A stretch of 48,718 nt of DNA from an uncultured Bradyrhizobium sp. (GTDB lineage: Bacteria > Pseudomonadota > Alphaproteobacteria > Rhizobiales > Xanthobacteraceae), in the NCBI RefSeq assembly GCF_947648125.1, contig NZ_CANSMR010000041.1, positions 1 through 48,718 of the forward strand. The letters run 5' to 3'. Of this stretch, positions 9,798-17,699 are shown in pieces. The notes below the pieces were generated by a model. The model saw only the letters and a list, made by a program, of their open reading frames with translations, did no database searches and was not told the DNA's origin. The stretch's first letter is position 1. Each line of letters starts with the position of its first letter. The position numbers were made by a program, and so were the translations under genes.

Positions 9798-10385
9798 CTA
9801 GCCGGCTGCGCGGGGCAGGGAGCCGTTTGCCGTGATCTCGGCCGAGAGCTCCTCGATGGTCTTGCGCTGCTCCATGGCGGCTCGCCGGATCAGCGCAAAG
9901 GCGGCCGGCTCGGCCAGCGCATGGGTGTGCATGACCTGGAGGACGGCGGCGAGCACGACGCGGCGGGATCGAAGCCGTTGTTCGAGCTTGAGCACCTGCT
10001 GCTTCAGCTCATTGGTGCGCTCGCTTCGTTCGAAGGCCAGGACGAGCGCGGCATAGATGCCGGCCGAGCGCAGCGGCTTGACGAGGAATGAGGCCGGATC
10101 GAGGTCGAGCACCAGCTTCAGGCGGCTCGGCGTCTCGGTGCCGAGCAGGGCGATGACCGGGCTTCGCCCAAGCGACGCGCGCTGCGCCGTCGAGGCGAGC
10201 GGCAGGAATTCGTCGTCGATCAGCGTCACGTCCGGCCGGCAGTCGATCTTGGGGCCGCCATCCCATATGACGATGTCGATCCCGAGACGCTCGAACTGAC
10301 GCCTGACGATCGTGGCGTCGCGCTCGTCCTTGATGGCGACGAGCGCCTTGCGTCCGCGCAGCGAGAATGAAGACGGCTTGCTCAT
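9798..10385 (-). CDS. amiR: AmiR/NasT-type ANTAR response regulator (transcription antiterminator)
   Basis: 195 residues. The N-terminal 120 residues resemble a degenerate receiver domain without a clear phosphoacceptor (LIDDEFLPL is present but not a canonical site), as in AmiR. A helical linker (about residues 120-140) leads to a C-terminal ANTAR RNA-binding helical bundle (about 135-188) with the ERSERTNELKQQ and AFALIRRAAMEQRKTIEELS pattern. ANTAR proteins bind paired hairpins in nascent leader RNA and stop terminator formation. The start overlaps the stop of the upstream sensor gene by 4 bp (ATGA), so the two proteins are translationally coupled, as amiC-amiR are in Pseudomonas. The likely target is the leader of the divergent amidase operon. 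Confidence 0.88.
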   Translation of the reverse strand: MSKPSSFSLRGRKALVAIKDERDATIVRRQFERLGIDIVIWDGGPKIDCRPDVTLIDDEFLPLASTAQRASLGRSPVIALLGTETPSRLKLVLDLDPASFLVKPLRSAGIYAALVLAFERSERTNELKQQVLKLEQRLRSRRVVLAAVLQVMHTHALAEPAAFALIRRAAMEQRKTIEELSAEITANGSLPRAAG

Positions 10386-11545
10386 TTCACAACCCGCAAA
10401 TGGGGCGCATTCGGCAACGTTCCATCCCTTGCGGGGCCGGCGGCGATGTCGAGCTGCGTCAGATAGGGATCCGGTTTAACCGGGGCTTCAGCTTCCCAGA
10501 AGATGTCAAACTGTCCTTCGGCATTGGAGACGGCGAGCCGCGGCGTCAGGACGCAGTGATTGTTGCTGCCGTCGATCCAGACCGGACCTTGCGGCGAATT
10601 GTAGCGATGGCCGGCCGCGGCGCGCCGCACCTCGCCGATATCGGATGTGCCGGCGCGTTGCAGCGCGCGAGCCAGCAGATAGACCGCGACATAGGCGGAT
10701 TGCCCGTCGACCGACGGGCTGCTGTGCGCGCCGTGGCGCGCTTTCCAGCGTGCGACGAAGGCCTGGTTCTCGGGCAGGCGAATGCTTTCGAAATAGGCCG
10801 ACGACGTGATGCAGCCGGCCGATGCGGGACCTGCGATCTTGAGCTCGGGCTCGCACAGGCTGCAGCTCAGCATCGGGATGTCGAGACCCGCAGCAAGGGT
10901 CGCGGCATGGAAGGCGCGGATGAAATCATAGCTTGAACTGCCGACCAGCGTGTTGAACACAACCGGCGGCCGGCGCCGCACGATCTCGTCGACGATGTGC
11001 GTGACCGCGCTTTCACCGAGCTCAAGCAGGCGTTCCGCGAGAATCCGCCCGCGCGCCGCCGTCACCAGCTCGCGGGTGACGCGATTGGTTTCCCAGGTCC
11101 AGACATAGTTGGAGCCGACGCAGAAAATCTCGCGCGACAGATTGTCGAGCACGTAGCGCACCAGCGGCAGCACGTTGTGATTGGGTGAGGCCCCGACGTA
11201 GATGACGTTGTCGGAGCACTCGAACCCCTCGTAGCGCGCCGGATACCAGAGCAGGCGGTCGGTGCGCTCGACGATCGGAAGCACCTGCTTGCGCGATGCC
11301 GAAGTGTAGCAGCCGATGATGTGCTCGACCCCGACATTGCGAATGAGATCGTCGCAGACCGTATGGTATTCGGAAATGATGCCGCGGGGATCGCGGACAT
11401 GTGCTGATATCGCGAAGTCGAACTCGTCCTGCTCGTTGATCTCGTCGACCGCCATCATGGCGCTCTTCAGGATCTCGCGCCCCATGGCCTGATAGGGCCC
11501 ATGCTGCGAGCAGATAATGCCAACGGGAATGGACGGCTTCGTCAT
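10382..11545 (-). CDS. amiC: AmiC-like cytoplasmic amide sensor (periplasmic-binding-protein fold)
   Basis: 387 residues of the Peripla_BP_5 / AmiC / FmdD type. There is no signal peptide: the protein begins MTKPSIPVGIICSQHGPYQA and goes straight into the first strand. This separates it from the exported solute-binding protein at 14410, which has the same fold and shares motifs such as GCYTSASRKQVLPIVERT versus GGITSASREALRPIVDRT. In the Pseudomonas amidase system AmiC sequesters AmiR until a short-chain amide binds. Gene order (sensor then ANTAR protein, 4-bp overlap) and the divergent amidase/formamidase operon support the same role. Ligand: acetamide, formamide or urea-like amides by analogy; not shown here. 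Confidence 0.85.
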   Translation of the reverse strand: MTKPSIPVGIICSQHGPYQAMGREILKSAMMAVDEINEQDEFDFAISAHVRDPRGIISEYHTVCDDLIRNVGVEHIIGCYTSASRKQVLPIVERTDRLLWYPARYEGFECSDNVIYVGASPNHNVLPLVRYVLDNLSREIFCVGSNYVWTWETNRVTRELVTAARGRILAERLLELGESAVTHIVDEIVRRRPPVVFNTLVGSSSYDFIRAFHAATLAAGLDIPMLSCSLCEPELKIAGPASAGCITSSAYFESIRLPENQAFVARWKARHGAHSSPSVDGQSAYVAVYLLARALQRAGTSDIGEVRRAAAGHRYNSPQGPVWIDGSNNHCVLTPRLAVSNAEGQFDIFWEAEAPVKPDPYLTQLDIAAGPARDGTLPNAPHLRVVK

Positions 11546-11655
11546 CGAGAACTTTCAGTGCACTTCATGCAGGAAACCATCTTCGCAGAGACCGGCGCAA
11601 GTGGTCATGCCGATTTGCTGCGCAGCACCTCGCGAAATTTGTGCAGCCAGCCTCG

Positions 11656-11685
11656 TTGACAACGCGCTGCACACCTCCTTAGAAT
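11656..11685 (+). promoter_or_regulatory. Sigma-70-type promoter for the amidase operon
   Basis: TTGACA at 11656-11661, an 18-bp spacer and TAGAAT at 11680-11685. Transcription would start near 11692 and leave a leader of about 270 nt before the amidase start codon. A small hairpin (ACAGG-gctt-CCTGT, 11694-11707) would sit at the very 5' end of the RNA. The 419-bp gap 11546-11964 holds this promoter, the leader structures listed below and, on the other strand, the upstream region of the sensor gene. Confidence 0.6.
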
Positions 11686-11817
11686 TTTCTCCTACAGGGC
11701 TTCCTGTCGAACCTTGCGTGCGTCGATCTGGCCGATGACGTCCCGATCGCCGCGCAGAGTGCTCCGTTCGATCCCGGACCCACGCGATAGTTCATAGCCG
11801 CGGCATTTGGGCCATTC

Positions 11818-11857
11818 GTCACCTTCGTTTTGGAGGGGCGGGTGGCTTTTTGCTTTT
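11818..11857 (+). terminator. Candidate leader terminator with competing pairing (antitermination site)
   Basis: GTCACC (11818-11823) can pair with GGTGGC (11841-11846, one G-U), followed directly by TTTTTGCTTTT (11847-11857): a modest stem plus U-tract, as in an intrinsic terminator. The same GGTGGC can pair instead with GCCGCC at 11858-11863, which would break the terminator. This sits about 130 nt into the leader of an amidase operon that faces an ANTAR gene. I did not find the canonical pair of six-base-loop hairpins that ANTAR proteins recognise. Confidence 0.45.
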
Positions 11858-11870
11858 GCCGCCAAACAAA

Positions 11871-11894
11871 TTGACGACACGTCCGTGTCGTCAA
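11871..11894 (+). promoter_or_regulatory. Perfect 11-bp inverted repeat (operator or RNA hairpin) before the amidase gene
   Basis: TTGACGACACG (11871-11881) and CGTGTCGTCAA (11884-11894) are perfect reverse complements separated by TC. No T-run follows, so it is not a terminator. A near-continuous DNA dyad of this length suggests a protein-binding site; in RNA it would form a very stable hairpin 71 nt before the start codon. A weaker hairpin follows at 11900-11928 (AGGCGC/GCGCCT). Confidence 0.55.
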
Positions 11895-11964
11895 GCCGGA
11901 GGCGCATGCGCGGTGATGGGCAGCGCCTGCGCTTGCGTCGTGCCAAGTGCGGGGATGAGAAACG

Positions 11965-13365
11965 ATGCCGACAACGGATCTTCACTATCTCGGGCTCATT
12001 GAGGTCGGGCAGCAAATCCAGGCCAGGAAACTCTCACCGGTCGAGGTGACGCGAGCGATGCTCGGGCGGATCGAGCAGCTCGACGGCCAGCTCAAGAGCT
12101 ACGCTAATGTGATGGGCGACGCAGCGCTTGCCGACGCCGTGGCCGCCGAGAAGGAGATCGCATCCGGCAAGATCAAGGGGCCGCTGCACGGCGTGCCGAT
12201 CGCCGTCAAGGATTTGTGCTGGGTCAAGGGCGCGCCGGCCGCGCACGGCATGACCATTCATCGCGACTTCCGTCCCAGCGAGGATGGCACCGTGGTCGCG
12301 CGGCTGAAGGAAGCCGGCGCTGTTATTCTCGGCAAGCTGCAGCAGACCGAGGGCGCCTATGCCGATCATCACCCGAAGATCGATCCGCCGAAGAATCCCT
12401 GGAATGCCGATCTGTGGTCCGGCGCCTCGTCGAGCGGTTCCGGCGTCGCCACCTCGGCGGGGCTCTGCTTCGGTTCGCTTGGAACCGATACCGGCGGGTC
12501 GATCCGCTTTCCCTCAGCCGCCAACGGCATCACCGGGCTGAAGCCGACCTGGGGGCGTGTCAGCCGCTACGGCGCCTTCGAACTCGCCGCAACGCTGGAT
12601 CACATCGGTCCGATGGCGCGCAGCGCGGCCGATTGCGGCGCGATCCTCGCCGTGATCGCCGGCCAGGATCCCAAGGACACCACGTCCGTGCCGTTGGCCG
12701 TGCCTGATTATCTCGCAGGTCTGACTGGAGACTTGCGCGGCGTGACGATCGGGGTCGATCGGCGCTGGACCAGCGAGGGCACCGACGAGGCCGCCGGCAA
12801 AGTGCTCAGCGAAGGCCTGCGGGTTGCCGCTGATCTCGGTGCGAAGATCAAGGACATCACGTTCCCTGATCCGAAGGCCGTGATCGAGGACTGGTTCCCG
12901 CTGTGCGGCATCGAAGTGGCCGTTGCGCACGAGGAGACCTATCCGGCGCGCAAGGACGAATACGGTCCGGCACTCGCCGGCCTGCTCGATCTCGGCCGCG
13001 CGCAGTCCGGCATGGACTATCAGAAGATCGTGCTGCGGCGCGAGGCGTTTCGCGGCGCCGTGCGGCTGTTGTTCGAGACGGTCGATCTCGTCGCGGTTCC
13101 GGCCCAGGCGTTCGCTGCGCCGACATTGGCCAAGATGGCGGCGCTGGGTGAGGACCCGTCGCTGATTACCGGGCTGCTGCGCTTCACCTGTCCGTTCGAC
13201 ATGACCGGCAGCCCGACCGTGACGCTCCCCGGCGGCTTCGCGCCGAACGGTGGTCCGGTCGCCTTCCAGTTTGTCGGCCGTCATTTCGACGAGGCAAGCC
13301 TCGTCCGTGCGGGCGATGCCTTCCAGCGCGTCACCGACTGGCACAAGCGTCATCCCGCGATCTGA
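11965..13365 (+). CDS. Amidase, amidase-signature family (first copy)
   Basis: 466 residues, normal length for an amidase-signature hydrolase. The Ser-cisSer-Lys triad is visible: Lys82 in GVPIAVKDL, Ser155 in GASSSGSG and Ser179 in TDTGGSIRFP, with the usual spacing of 24 between the serines. It hydrolyses carboxamides to acid plus ammonia in the cytoplasm; the true substrate is unknown. The start ATG follows GGGGATGAG. It is the first gene after the promoter and leader at 11656-11964, and the formamidase gene follows after 17 bp, so the whole run to 21364 may be one operon. It aligns without gaps through the catalytic region with the second amidase at 19961, so the two are paralogues. Confidence 0.92.
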   Translation: MPTTDLHYLGLIEVGQQIQARKLSPVEVTRAMLGRIEQLDGQLKSYANVMGDAALADAVAAEKEIASGKIKGPLHGVPIAVKDLCWVKGAPAAHGMTIHRDFRPSEDGTVVARLKEAGAVILGKLQQTEGAYADHHPKIDPPKNPWNADLWSGASSSGSGVATSAGLCFGSLGTDTGGSIRFPSAANGITGLKPTWGRVSRYGAFELAATLDHIGPMARSAADCGAILAVIAGQDPKDTTSVPLAVPDYLAGLTGDLRGVTIGVDRRWTSEGTDEAAGKVLSEGLRVAADLGAKIKDITFPDPKAVIEDWFPLCGIEVAVAHEETYPARKDEYGPALAGLLDLGRAQSGMDYQKIVLRREAFRGAVRLLFETVDLVAVPAQAFAAPTLAKMAALGEDPSLITGLLRFTCPFDMTGSPTVTLPGGFAPNGGPVAFQFVGRHFDEASLVRAGDAFQRVTDWHKRHPAI

Positions 13366-13382
13366 GTTGAGGAGCCGTTCGC

Positions 13383-14378
13383 ATGACCGAAGACTGGTTG
13401 AAGAGTTCCATCATGGCCAAGCGCGCCGTCGGCAAGGGCGCGACCGGCACGACCCATAGTTTGACCATCGAGCAACAGGGCAGCTTCCATTACGTCTATG
13501 GACCCTATGCCAAGCCGACGCTGTCGATCGATCCGGGCGGGGTTGTCGTCGTCGAGACCGAGGATGCCTTTGGCGGCGTGCTCACCAGCGAAAGCGACAG
13601 CCCCACCGCGAAGCTGAACTTCCCCTACCTGAACCCGCAATGCGGGCCGATCGCGGTGAAGGGTGCCAGGAAGGGCGATTGCCTCGCCGTCTATATCCGC
13701 GATGTCGAGACCCGCGGCGCGCAGCCGGCCGGGACAACCTGCATCATCCCGGAGTTCGGCGGCCTGGTCGGAACCGCGTCCACGGCACTGCTCAATCCGC
13801 CGCTGCCGGAGCGCGTCAAGAAGCTGCATGTCGATCGCAACGGCGTGCGCTGGAATGACAAGATCACGCTGCCCTATGAGCCGTTCATCGGCACCATCGG
13901 CGTGTCGCCCGAGATCGAGGCGATCTCCTCGCTGCAGCCCGACTATCACGGCGGCAACATGGACCTGCCCGACGTCGCACCTGGCTCGATCATCTATTTT
14001 CCGGTGCATGCCGAAGGCGGGCTGCTCTATGTCGGCGACTGCCACGCCACGCAGGGCGACGGCGAGCTCTCGGGCGTCGCGCTCGAACAGCGCGCGACCG
14101 TGACGCTGCAGATCGATCTGATCAAGAACTGGAGCTTTGCCTGGCCGCGGCTCGAGACGCGCGACTTCATCATGACCATCGGCAGCGCGCGGCCGCTCGA
14201 GGATGCCGCGCGGATCGCCTATCGCGAGCTCGTGCGCTGGATGAGCGCCGATTACGGCTTCGACGAGATCGACGCCTACATGCTGCTCAGCCAGGCCGGC
14301 CGCATGCGGCTCGGCAACATGGTCGACCCCAAATACACGATGGGGGCGTCGATCCTGAAGAATTACCTCAAGGCGTGA
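13383..14378 (+). CDS. fmdA: Acetamidase/formamidase family protein
   Basis: 331 residues of the FmdA/AmdA acetamidase-formamidase family, which is metal-dependent and unrelated to the signature amidases. Recognisable features are an early GPYAKPTLSIDPG segment, a central AGTTCIIPEFGG, and the family hallmark YVGDCHATQGDGE at about residues 216-228. It would cleave formamide or acetamide to ammonia and formate or acetate in the cytoplasm. A strong GAGGAG ribosome-binding site precedes the ATG. It lies between the amidase and the solute-binding-protein genes, giving hydrolases and importer one transcript. Substrate range cannot be told from sequence. Confidence 0.92.
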   Translation: MTEDWLKSSIMAKRAVGKGATGTTHSLTIEQQGSFHYVYGPYAKPTLSIDPGGVVVVETEDAFGGVLTSESDSPTAKLNFPYLNPQCGPIAVKGARKGDCLAVYIRDVETRGAQPAGTTCIIPEFGGLVGTASTALLNPPLPERVKKLHVDRNGVRWNDKITLPYEPFIGTIGVSPEIEAISSLQPDYHGGNMDLPDVAPGSIIYFPVHAEGGLLYVGDCHATQGDGELSGVALEQRATVTLQIDLIKNWSFAWPRLETRDFIMTIGSARPLEDAARIAYRELVRWMSADYGFDEIDAYMLLSQAGRMRLGNMVDPKYTMGASILKNYLKA

Positions 14379-14409
14379 CGTCCAACATCTTTCAACAAGG
14401 AACATCGCG

Positions 14410-15648
14410 ATGAATTCGGGGCGTATATTTGGAATGGCTTTGCTTGGTGCCGTGCTCGGGACGGCTGCAATTGGCGCTGCTCAGGCGGCCGACCCGCCGC
14501 TGAAGGTCGGCTTGCTGGAGGACGTCTCCGGCGACCTTGCCTTCATGGGCATGCCGAAGCTGCATGGATCGCAGCTCGCGGTCGAGGAGATCAACAAGAG
14601 CGGCGGCATTCTCGGCCGCCAGATCGAGCTGATCCACCTTGATCCCCAAGGTGACAATGCCCGCTATCAGGAATTCGGCCGGCGGCTGCTCAACCGCGAC
14701 AAGGTCGACGTGCTGATCGGCGGCATTACCTCGGCGTCGCGCGAGGCGTTGCGTCCGATCGTCGATCGCACAACCACACCGTACTTCTACACCAACCAGT
14801 ATGAAGGCGGCGTGTGCGACGCCTCCATGGTCAGCATGGGCGCGGTGCCGGAGCAGCAGTTCTCGACGCTGATCCCCTGGATGGTCCAGAAATTCGGCAA
14901 GAAGGTCTACGTCATCGCTGCCGACTATAATTTCGGCCAGATCTCCGCCGAGTGGAACCGCAAGATCATGAAGGACCTCGGCGGCGAGGTCGTGGGTGAG
15001 GAGTTCATCCCGCTCGGCGTGTCGCAGTTTGCGCAGACGATCCAAAACATCCAGAAGGCGAAGCCGGACTGGCTGCTGACGATCAATGTCGGCGCCGCGC
15101 AGGACTCGTTCTTCGAGCAGGCCGCCGCCGCCAACCTCAATCTGCCGATGGGGTCCTCGATCAAGATCATGCTCGGCTTCGAGCACAAGCGGTTCAAGCC
15201 GCCGGCGCTCAACAACATGCATGCGACCGCCAACTGGTTCGAAGAAATCGACACGCCAGAAGCCAACGACTTCAAGAAGCGCTGGCACGCCAAGTTCCCC
15301 GACGAGCTCTATATCAACGACATGGGCTACAACGCCTATAATGCGCTCTACATGTACAAGGCGCTGGTCGAGAAGGCCAAGTCGACCAAGCTCGAGGACA
15401 TGCGCAAGGTGATCGCGACCGGTGATGCCTGCATCGACGCGCCCGAGGGCAAGGTCTGCATCGATCCGAAGAGCCAGCACACGTCGCACCGCATGCGCCT
15501 GATCTCGGTCGGCCCCAAGCATGAAGTGACCGTCGAGAAGGACTACGGCACGATCCAGCCGTACTGGCTGGGCGAGATCGGCTGCGACCTCACCAAGAAG
15601 AACGACAAGGACCAGTACACGCCGAGTCATCTTCCCAGCAAATCGTGA
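14410..15648 (+). CDS. ABC importer solute-binding protein, UrtA/FmdD-like
   Basis: 412 residues with a Sec signal peptide (hydrophobic segment MALLGAVLGTAAIGAAQA, cleavage after AQA near residue 26). The mature protein has the Peripla_BP_5 / UrtA type opening PPLKVGLLEDVSGDLAFMG and the motif GGITSASREALRPIVDRT. It would capture urea or a short-chain amide in the periplasm and deliver it to the permeases encoded next. It is a paralogue of the cytoplasmic AmiC-like sensor at 10382, so sensor and transporter probably recognise similar ligands. AAGGAA precedes the ATG. A 94-bp gap with two hairpins separates it from the permease genes, which may allow extra synthesis of the binding protein. Confidence 0.9.
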   Translation: MNSGRIFGMALLGAVLGTAAIGAAQAADPPLKVGLLEDVSGDLAFMGMPKLHGSQLAVEEINKSGGILGRQIELIHLDPQGDNARYQEFGRRLLNRDKVDVLIGGITSASREALRPIVDRTTTPYFYTNQYEGGVCDASMVSMGAVPEQQFSTLIPWMVQKFGKKVYVIAADYNFGQISAEWNRKIMKDLGGEVVGEEFIPLGVSQFAQTIQNIQKAKPDWLLTINVGAAQDSFFEQAAAANLNLPMGSSIKIMLGFEHKRFKPPALNNMHATANWFEEIDTPEANDFKKRWHAKFPDELYINDMGYNAYNALYMYKALVEKAKSTKLEDMRKVIATGDACIDAPEGKVCIDPKSQHTSHRMRLISVGPKHEVTVEKDYGTIQPYWLGEIGCDLTKKNDKDQYTPSHLPSKS

Positions 15649-15658
15649 TGCGCACGGG

Positions 15659-15679
15659 CACGAATCTTGCTCGTGTTTT
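15659..15679 (+). terminator. Weak stem-loop with TTTT between binding-protein and permease genes
   Basis: CACGA (15659-15663) and TCGTG (15671-15675) enclose a 7-nt loop and are followed by TTTT. This is too weak for full termination. It may act as a partial terminator that lowers permease expression relative to the binding protein. Confidence 0.35.
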
Positions 15680-15701
15680 GCATCTCGAATTTGAAGCGAG
15701 C

Positions 15702-15725
15702 CGGCGCCGCAATGATGCGGCGTCG
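15702..15725 (+). promoter_or_regulatory. Strong hairpin with six-base loop before the first permease gene
   Basis: A 9-bp stem (15702-15710 with 15717-15725, one G-U) closes the loop AATGAT (15711-15716). The loop has A at position 1 and G at position 4, the two bases I recall as conserved in ANTAR-recognised hexaloops. It ends 7 bp before the Shine-Dalgarno region of the permease. It could protect the upstream mRNA from 3' exonucleases or be an RNA target; only one such hairpin is visible here. Confidence 0.45.
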
Positions 15726-15742
15726 TGACCATGGAGACAGGA

Positions 15743-16609
15743 ATGTCGGCTGAACTCTTCTCGGTATTCTATCAGTTCGCCGACGTCTTCGCGTTCCTGA
15801 TCCTGTCGGCGGCGGGCCTTGCCATCGTGTTCGGCATGATGGGCGTCATCAACATGGCGCATGGCGAGTTCATCATGTGCGGGGCCTATGTGACGGTCGG
15901 GCTCGTGAATCTCGGCGTGCCGCTGCCGATCGCCCAGATCCTGGCCGCGCTGACCGCGGGGATCATCGGCATGATCGTCGAGTACCTCGTCGTGCGGCGC
16001 TTCTACAAACGTCCGCTGGACTCGTTGCTGGCGACCTGGGGCCTCAGCCTGATCGTGACGCAGTCGATGCTGCTGATCGTCGGGTCCGCGGTGCGCGGCA
16101 TCGGCACGCCGGAAGGAAGTTTTGCGATCGGAGGCTACACGTTCTCGACCTATCGGCTTGTGCTGTTCGGCTGTGCCGTGGCGGTGCTGGCCGGGCTCTA
16201 CATCATCTTCATGAAGACGCGCTTTGGCGTGATCGCGCGCGCCACGATGCAGAATGCGGCAATGGCGAAGGCGCTCGGCGCGCGCACCGGGCGCATCTAT
16301 TCCATCAGCTTCGGGATCGGCACGGCGCTCGCGGGACTCTGCGGTGCGCTCTATGCGCCGACCATGACGCTGATCCCGACCATGGGCGCGACCTTCGTGG
16401 TCGAGAGCTTTGTCACGGTAGTGATCGGTGGCGCCAATGTTCTGCTCGGAACCGCGCCGGCCGCGGTGTTCCTGGCGATGATCAGGATGGCGCTGAATGC
16501 GAGCTACGGGCAAATCATTGGGCAGATCGGCATGCTGTTTGCTGTCATCCTGATCATCCGGGTGCTGCCTGAAGGGCTATCCAGCGTGCTGGTTCGTCGT
16601 GGGCGCTAG
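15743..16609 (+). CDS. ABC importer permease, LivH/UrtB-like
   Basis: 288 residues from ATG 15743, chosen because GGAGACAGG lies just upstream; GTG 15725 and ATG 15731 are in frame but lack a site and overlap a strong hairpin. A polytopic inner-membrane protein of the branched-chain amino acid / urea permease family, with the conserved MMGVINMAHGEFIMCGAY segment near the N-terminus and a late GGANVLLGTAPAAVFLAM coupling region. At this length it lacks the long extra N-terminal region found in many proteobacterial UrtB proteins. It pairs with the next permease to form the channel for the amide or urea captured by the protein encoded at 14410. Confidence 0.9.
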   Translation: MSAELFSVFYQFADVFAFLILSAAGLAIVFGMMGVINMAHGEFIMCGAYVTVGLVNLGVPLPIAQILAALTAGIIGMIVEYLVVRRFYKRPLDSLLATWGLSLIVTQSMLLIVGSAVRGIGTPEGSFAIGGYTFSTYRLVLFGCAVAVLAGLYIIFMKTRFGVIARATMQNAAMAKALGARTGRIYSISFGIGTALAGLCGALYAPTMTLIPTMGATFVVESFVTVVIGGANVLLGTAPAAVFLAMIRMALNASYGQIIGQIGMLFAVILIIRVLPEGLSSVLVRRGR

Positions 16610-16622
16610 ACGGGAATTGCTG

Positions 16623-17696
16623 ATGTTGAAGCTGCTCGACGGTCCGCAGACGCTCGGACGCGGAAAGATCTTTTGGTCCGGCTTCCTTACCGTACTGGCG
16701 GGGGCGCTGATCTATCCGCTGTTCGCCGACTCCTATGATGTCGGCAACTTTGCCTACTTCCTGATCTGGATCTTCATGGCGCTCGGGCTCTGCCTGATGT
16801 GGGGCTACGGCGGCATGCTGTCGTTTGGCCAGACCTTCTTCTTCGGCATCGCCGGTTACGGCTATGGCGTGCTCGCCATCAACATGGGCGGGGGCACGGC
16901 CACGATCGCCGCGCTCGTTCTCTCGGTCGTCATCGCGATGATTGCGGCAGGGATCCTCGGCTATTTCATGATCTGGGGCGGCATCAGCGGGATCTTCTTC
17001 GGTATCGTGACGCTGTCGGCAACGCTGGTGCTTGCCTTCTTCCTCGGGCAGACCGCCGGGCCGGAATGGCATATCGGACCGGCGCGGCTGAACGGCTTCA
17101 ACGGCATGAAGGGGATGGACCCGCTCACCGTCGGCAATTTCGACATTGAGGGGTCGGCGCTCTATTACGTCATGATTGCGCTTATCGTGATCGTGTACGT
17201 CGCGCTGCGCATGCTGGTGAACTCGAGCATCGGCAATGTGATCGTGGCAACGCGGGAAAACCCGCAGCGCGCCGAGATGCTCGGCTACGACGTCCGCAAA
17301 TATCAGCTCCTGACATTCGTGATCGGCAGCGGCCTCGCAGGCCTCAGCGGCGCGCTGTACACGTCCTGGGGGCAGTTCATCACGCCATCCAGCATCGGGC
17401 TCCCGGCGGCAGCGATGCCGATTGTCTGGGTGGCATTCTCCGGGCGCAACGATCTGACCGCGACCCTGGTCGGGTCGTTCCTGCTGCTGTTCGGCTTCCA
17501 GACCATCACAGTCTACAGCCAGCAGGCCGCGCTGGTGCTGATGGGCGTGCTCCTGCTCGCCACCGTGATGCTGGCGCCGCAAGGCTTTGTGCTTGGCATC
17601 GGCAAGCTCGTCGTCGACTGGTGGAGCAGGCGCCGGCGGCGCGACGAGGCTCCGACGCTTGCCGATACCGCCCGTCTGCAATCGGATGAGACCTGA
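16623..17696 (+). CDS. ABC importer permease, LivM/UrtC-like
   Basis: 357 residues from ATG 16623; an in-frame GTG at 16599 would overlap the previous gene and add eight residues. About ten hydrophobic segments, with the LivM-family signature LCLMWGYGGMLSFGQTFFFGIAGYGYG near residues 50-75 (quoted across its key part) and an SGLAGLSGALYTSW loop near residue 235. The C-terminus is basic and hydrophilic (WWSRRRRRDEAP) and cytoplasmic. It is the second membrane subunit of the Urt-like importer; the ATPase gene starts 3 bp after its stop. Confidence 0.9.
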   Translation: MLKLLDGPQTLGRGKIFWSGFLTVLAGALIYPLFADSYDVGNFAYFLIWIFMALGLCLMWGYGGMLSFGQTFFFGIAGYGYGVLAINMGGGTATIAALVLSVVIAMIAAGILGYFMIWGGISGIFFGIVTLSATLVLAFFLGQTAGPEWHIGPARLNGFNGMKGMDPLTVGNFDIEGSALYYVMIALIVIVYVALRMLVNSSIGNVIVATRENPQRAEMLGYDVRKYQLLTFVIGSGLAGLSGALYTSWGQFITPSSIGLPAAAMPIVWVAFSGRNDLTATLVGSFLLLFGFQTITVYSQQAALVLMGVLLLATVMLAPQGFVLGIGKLVVDWWSRRRRRDEAPTLADTARLQSDET

Positions 17697-17699
17697 TCC

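Noticed and set aside
11690-11820. Canonical ANTAR target (two six-base-loop hairpins) in the amidase leader
   Set aside because: I checked loops beginning with A and having G at position 4; none is closed by a convincing stem.
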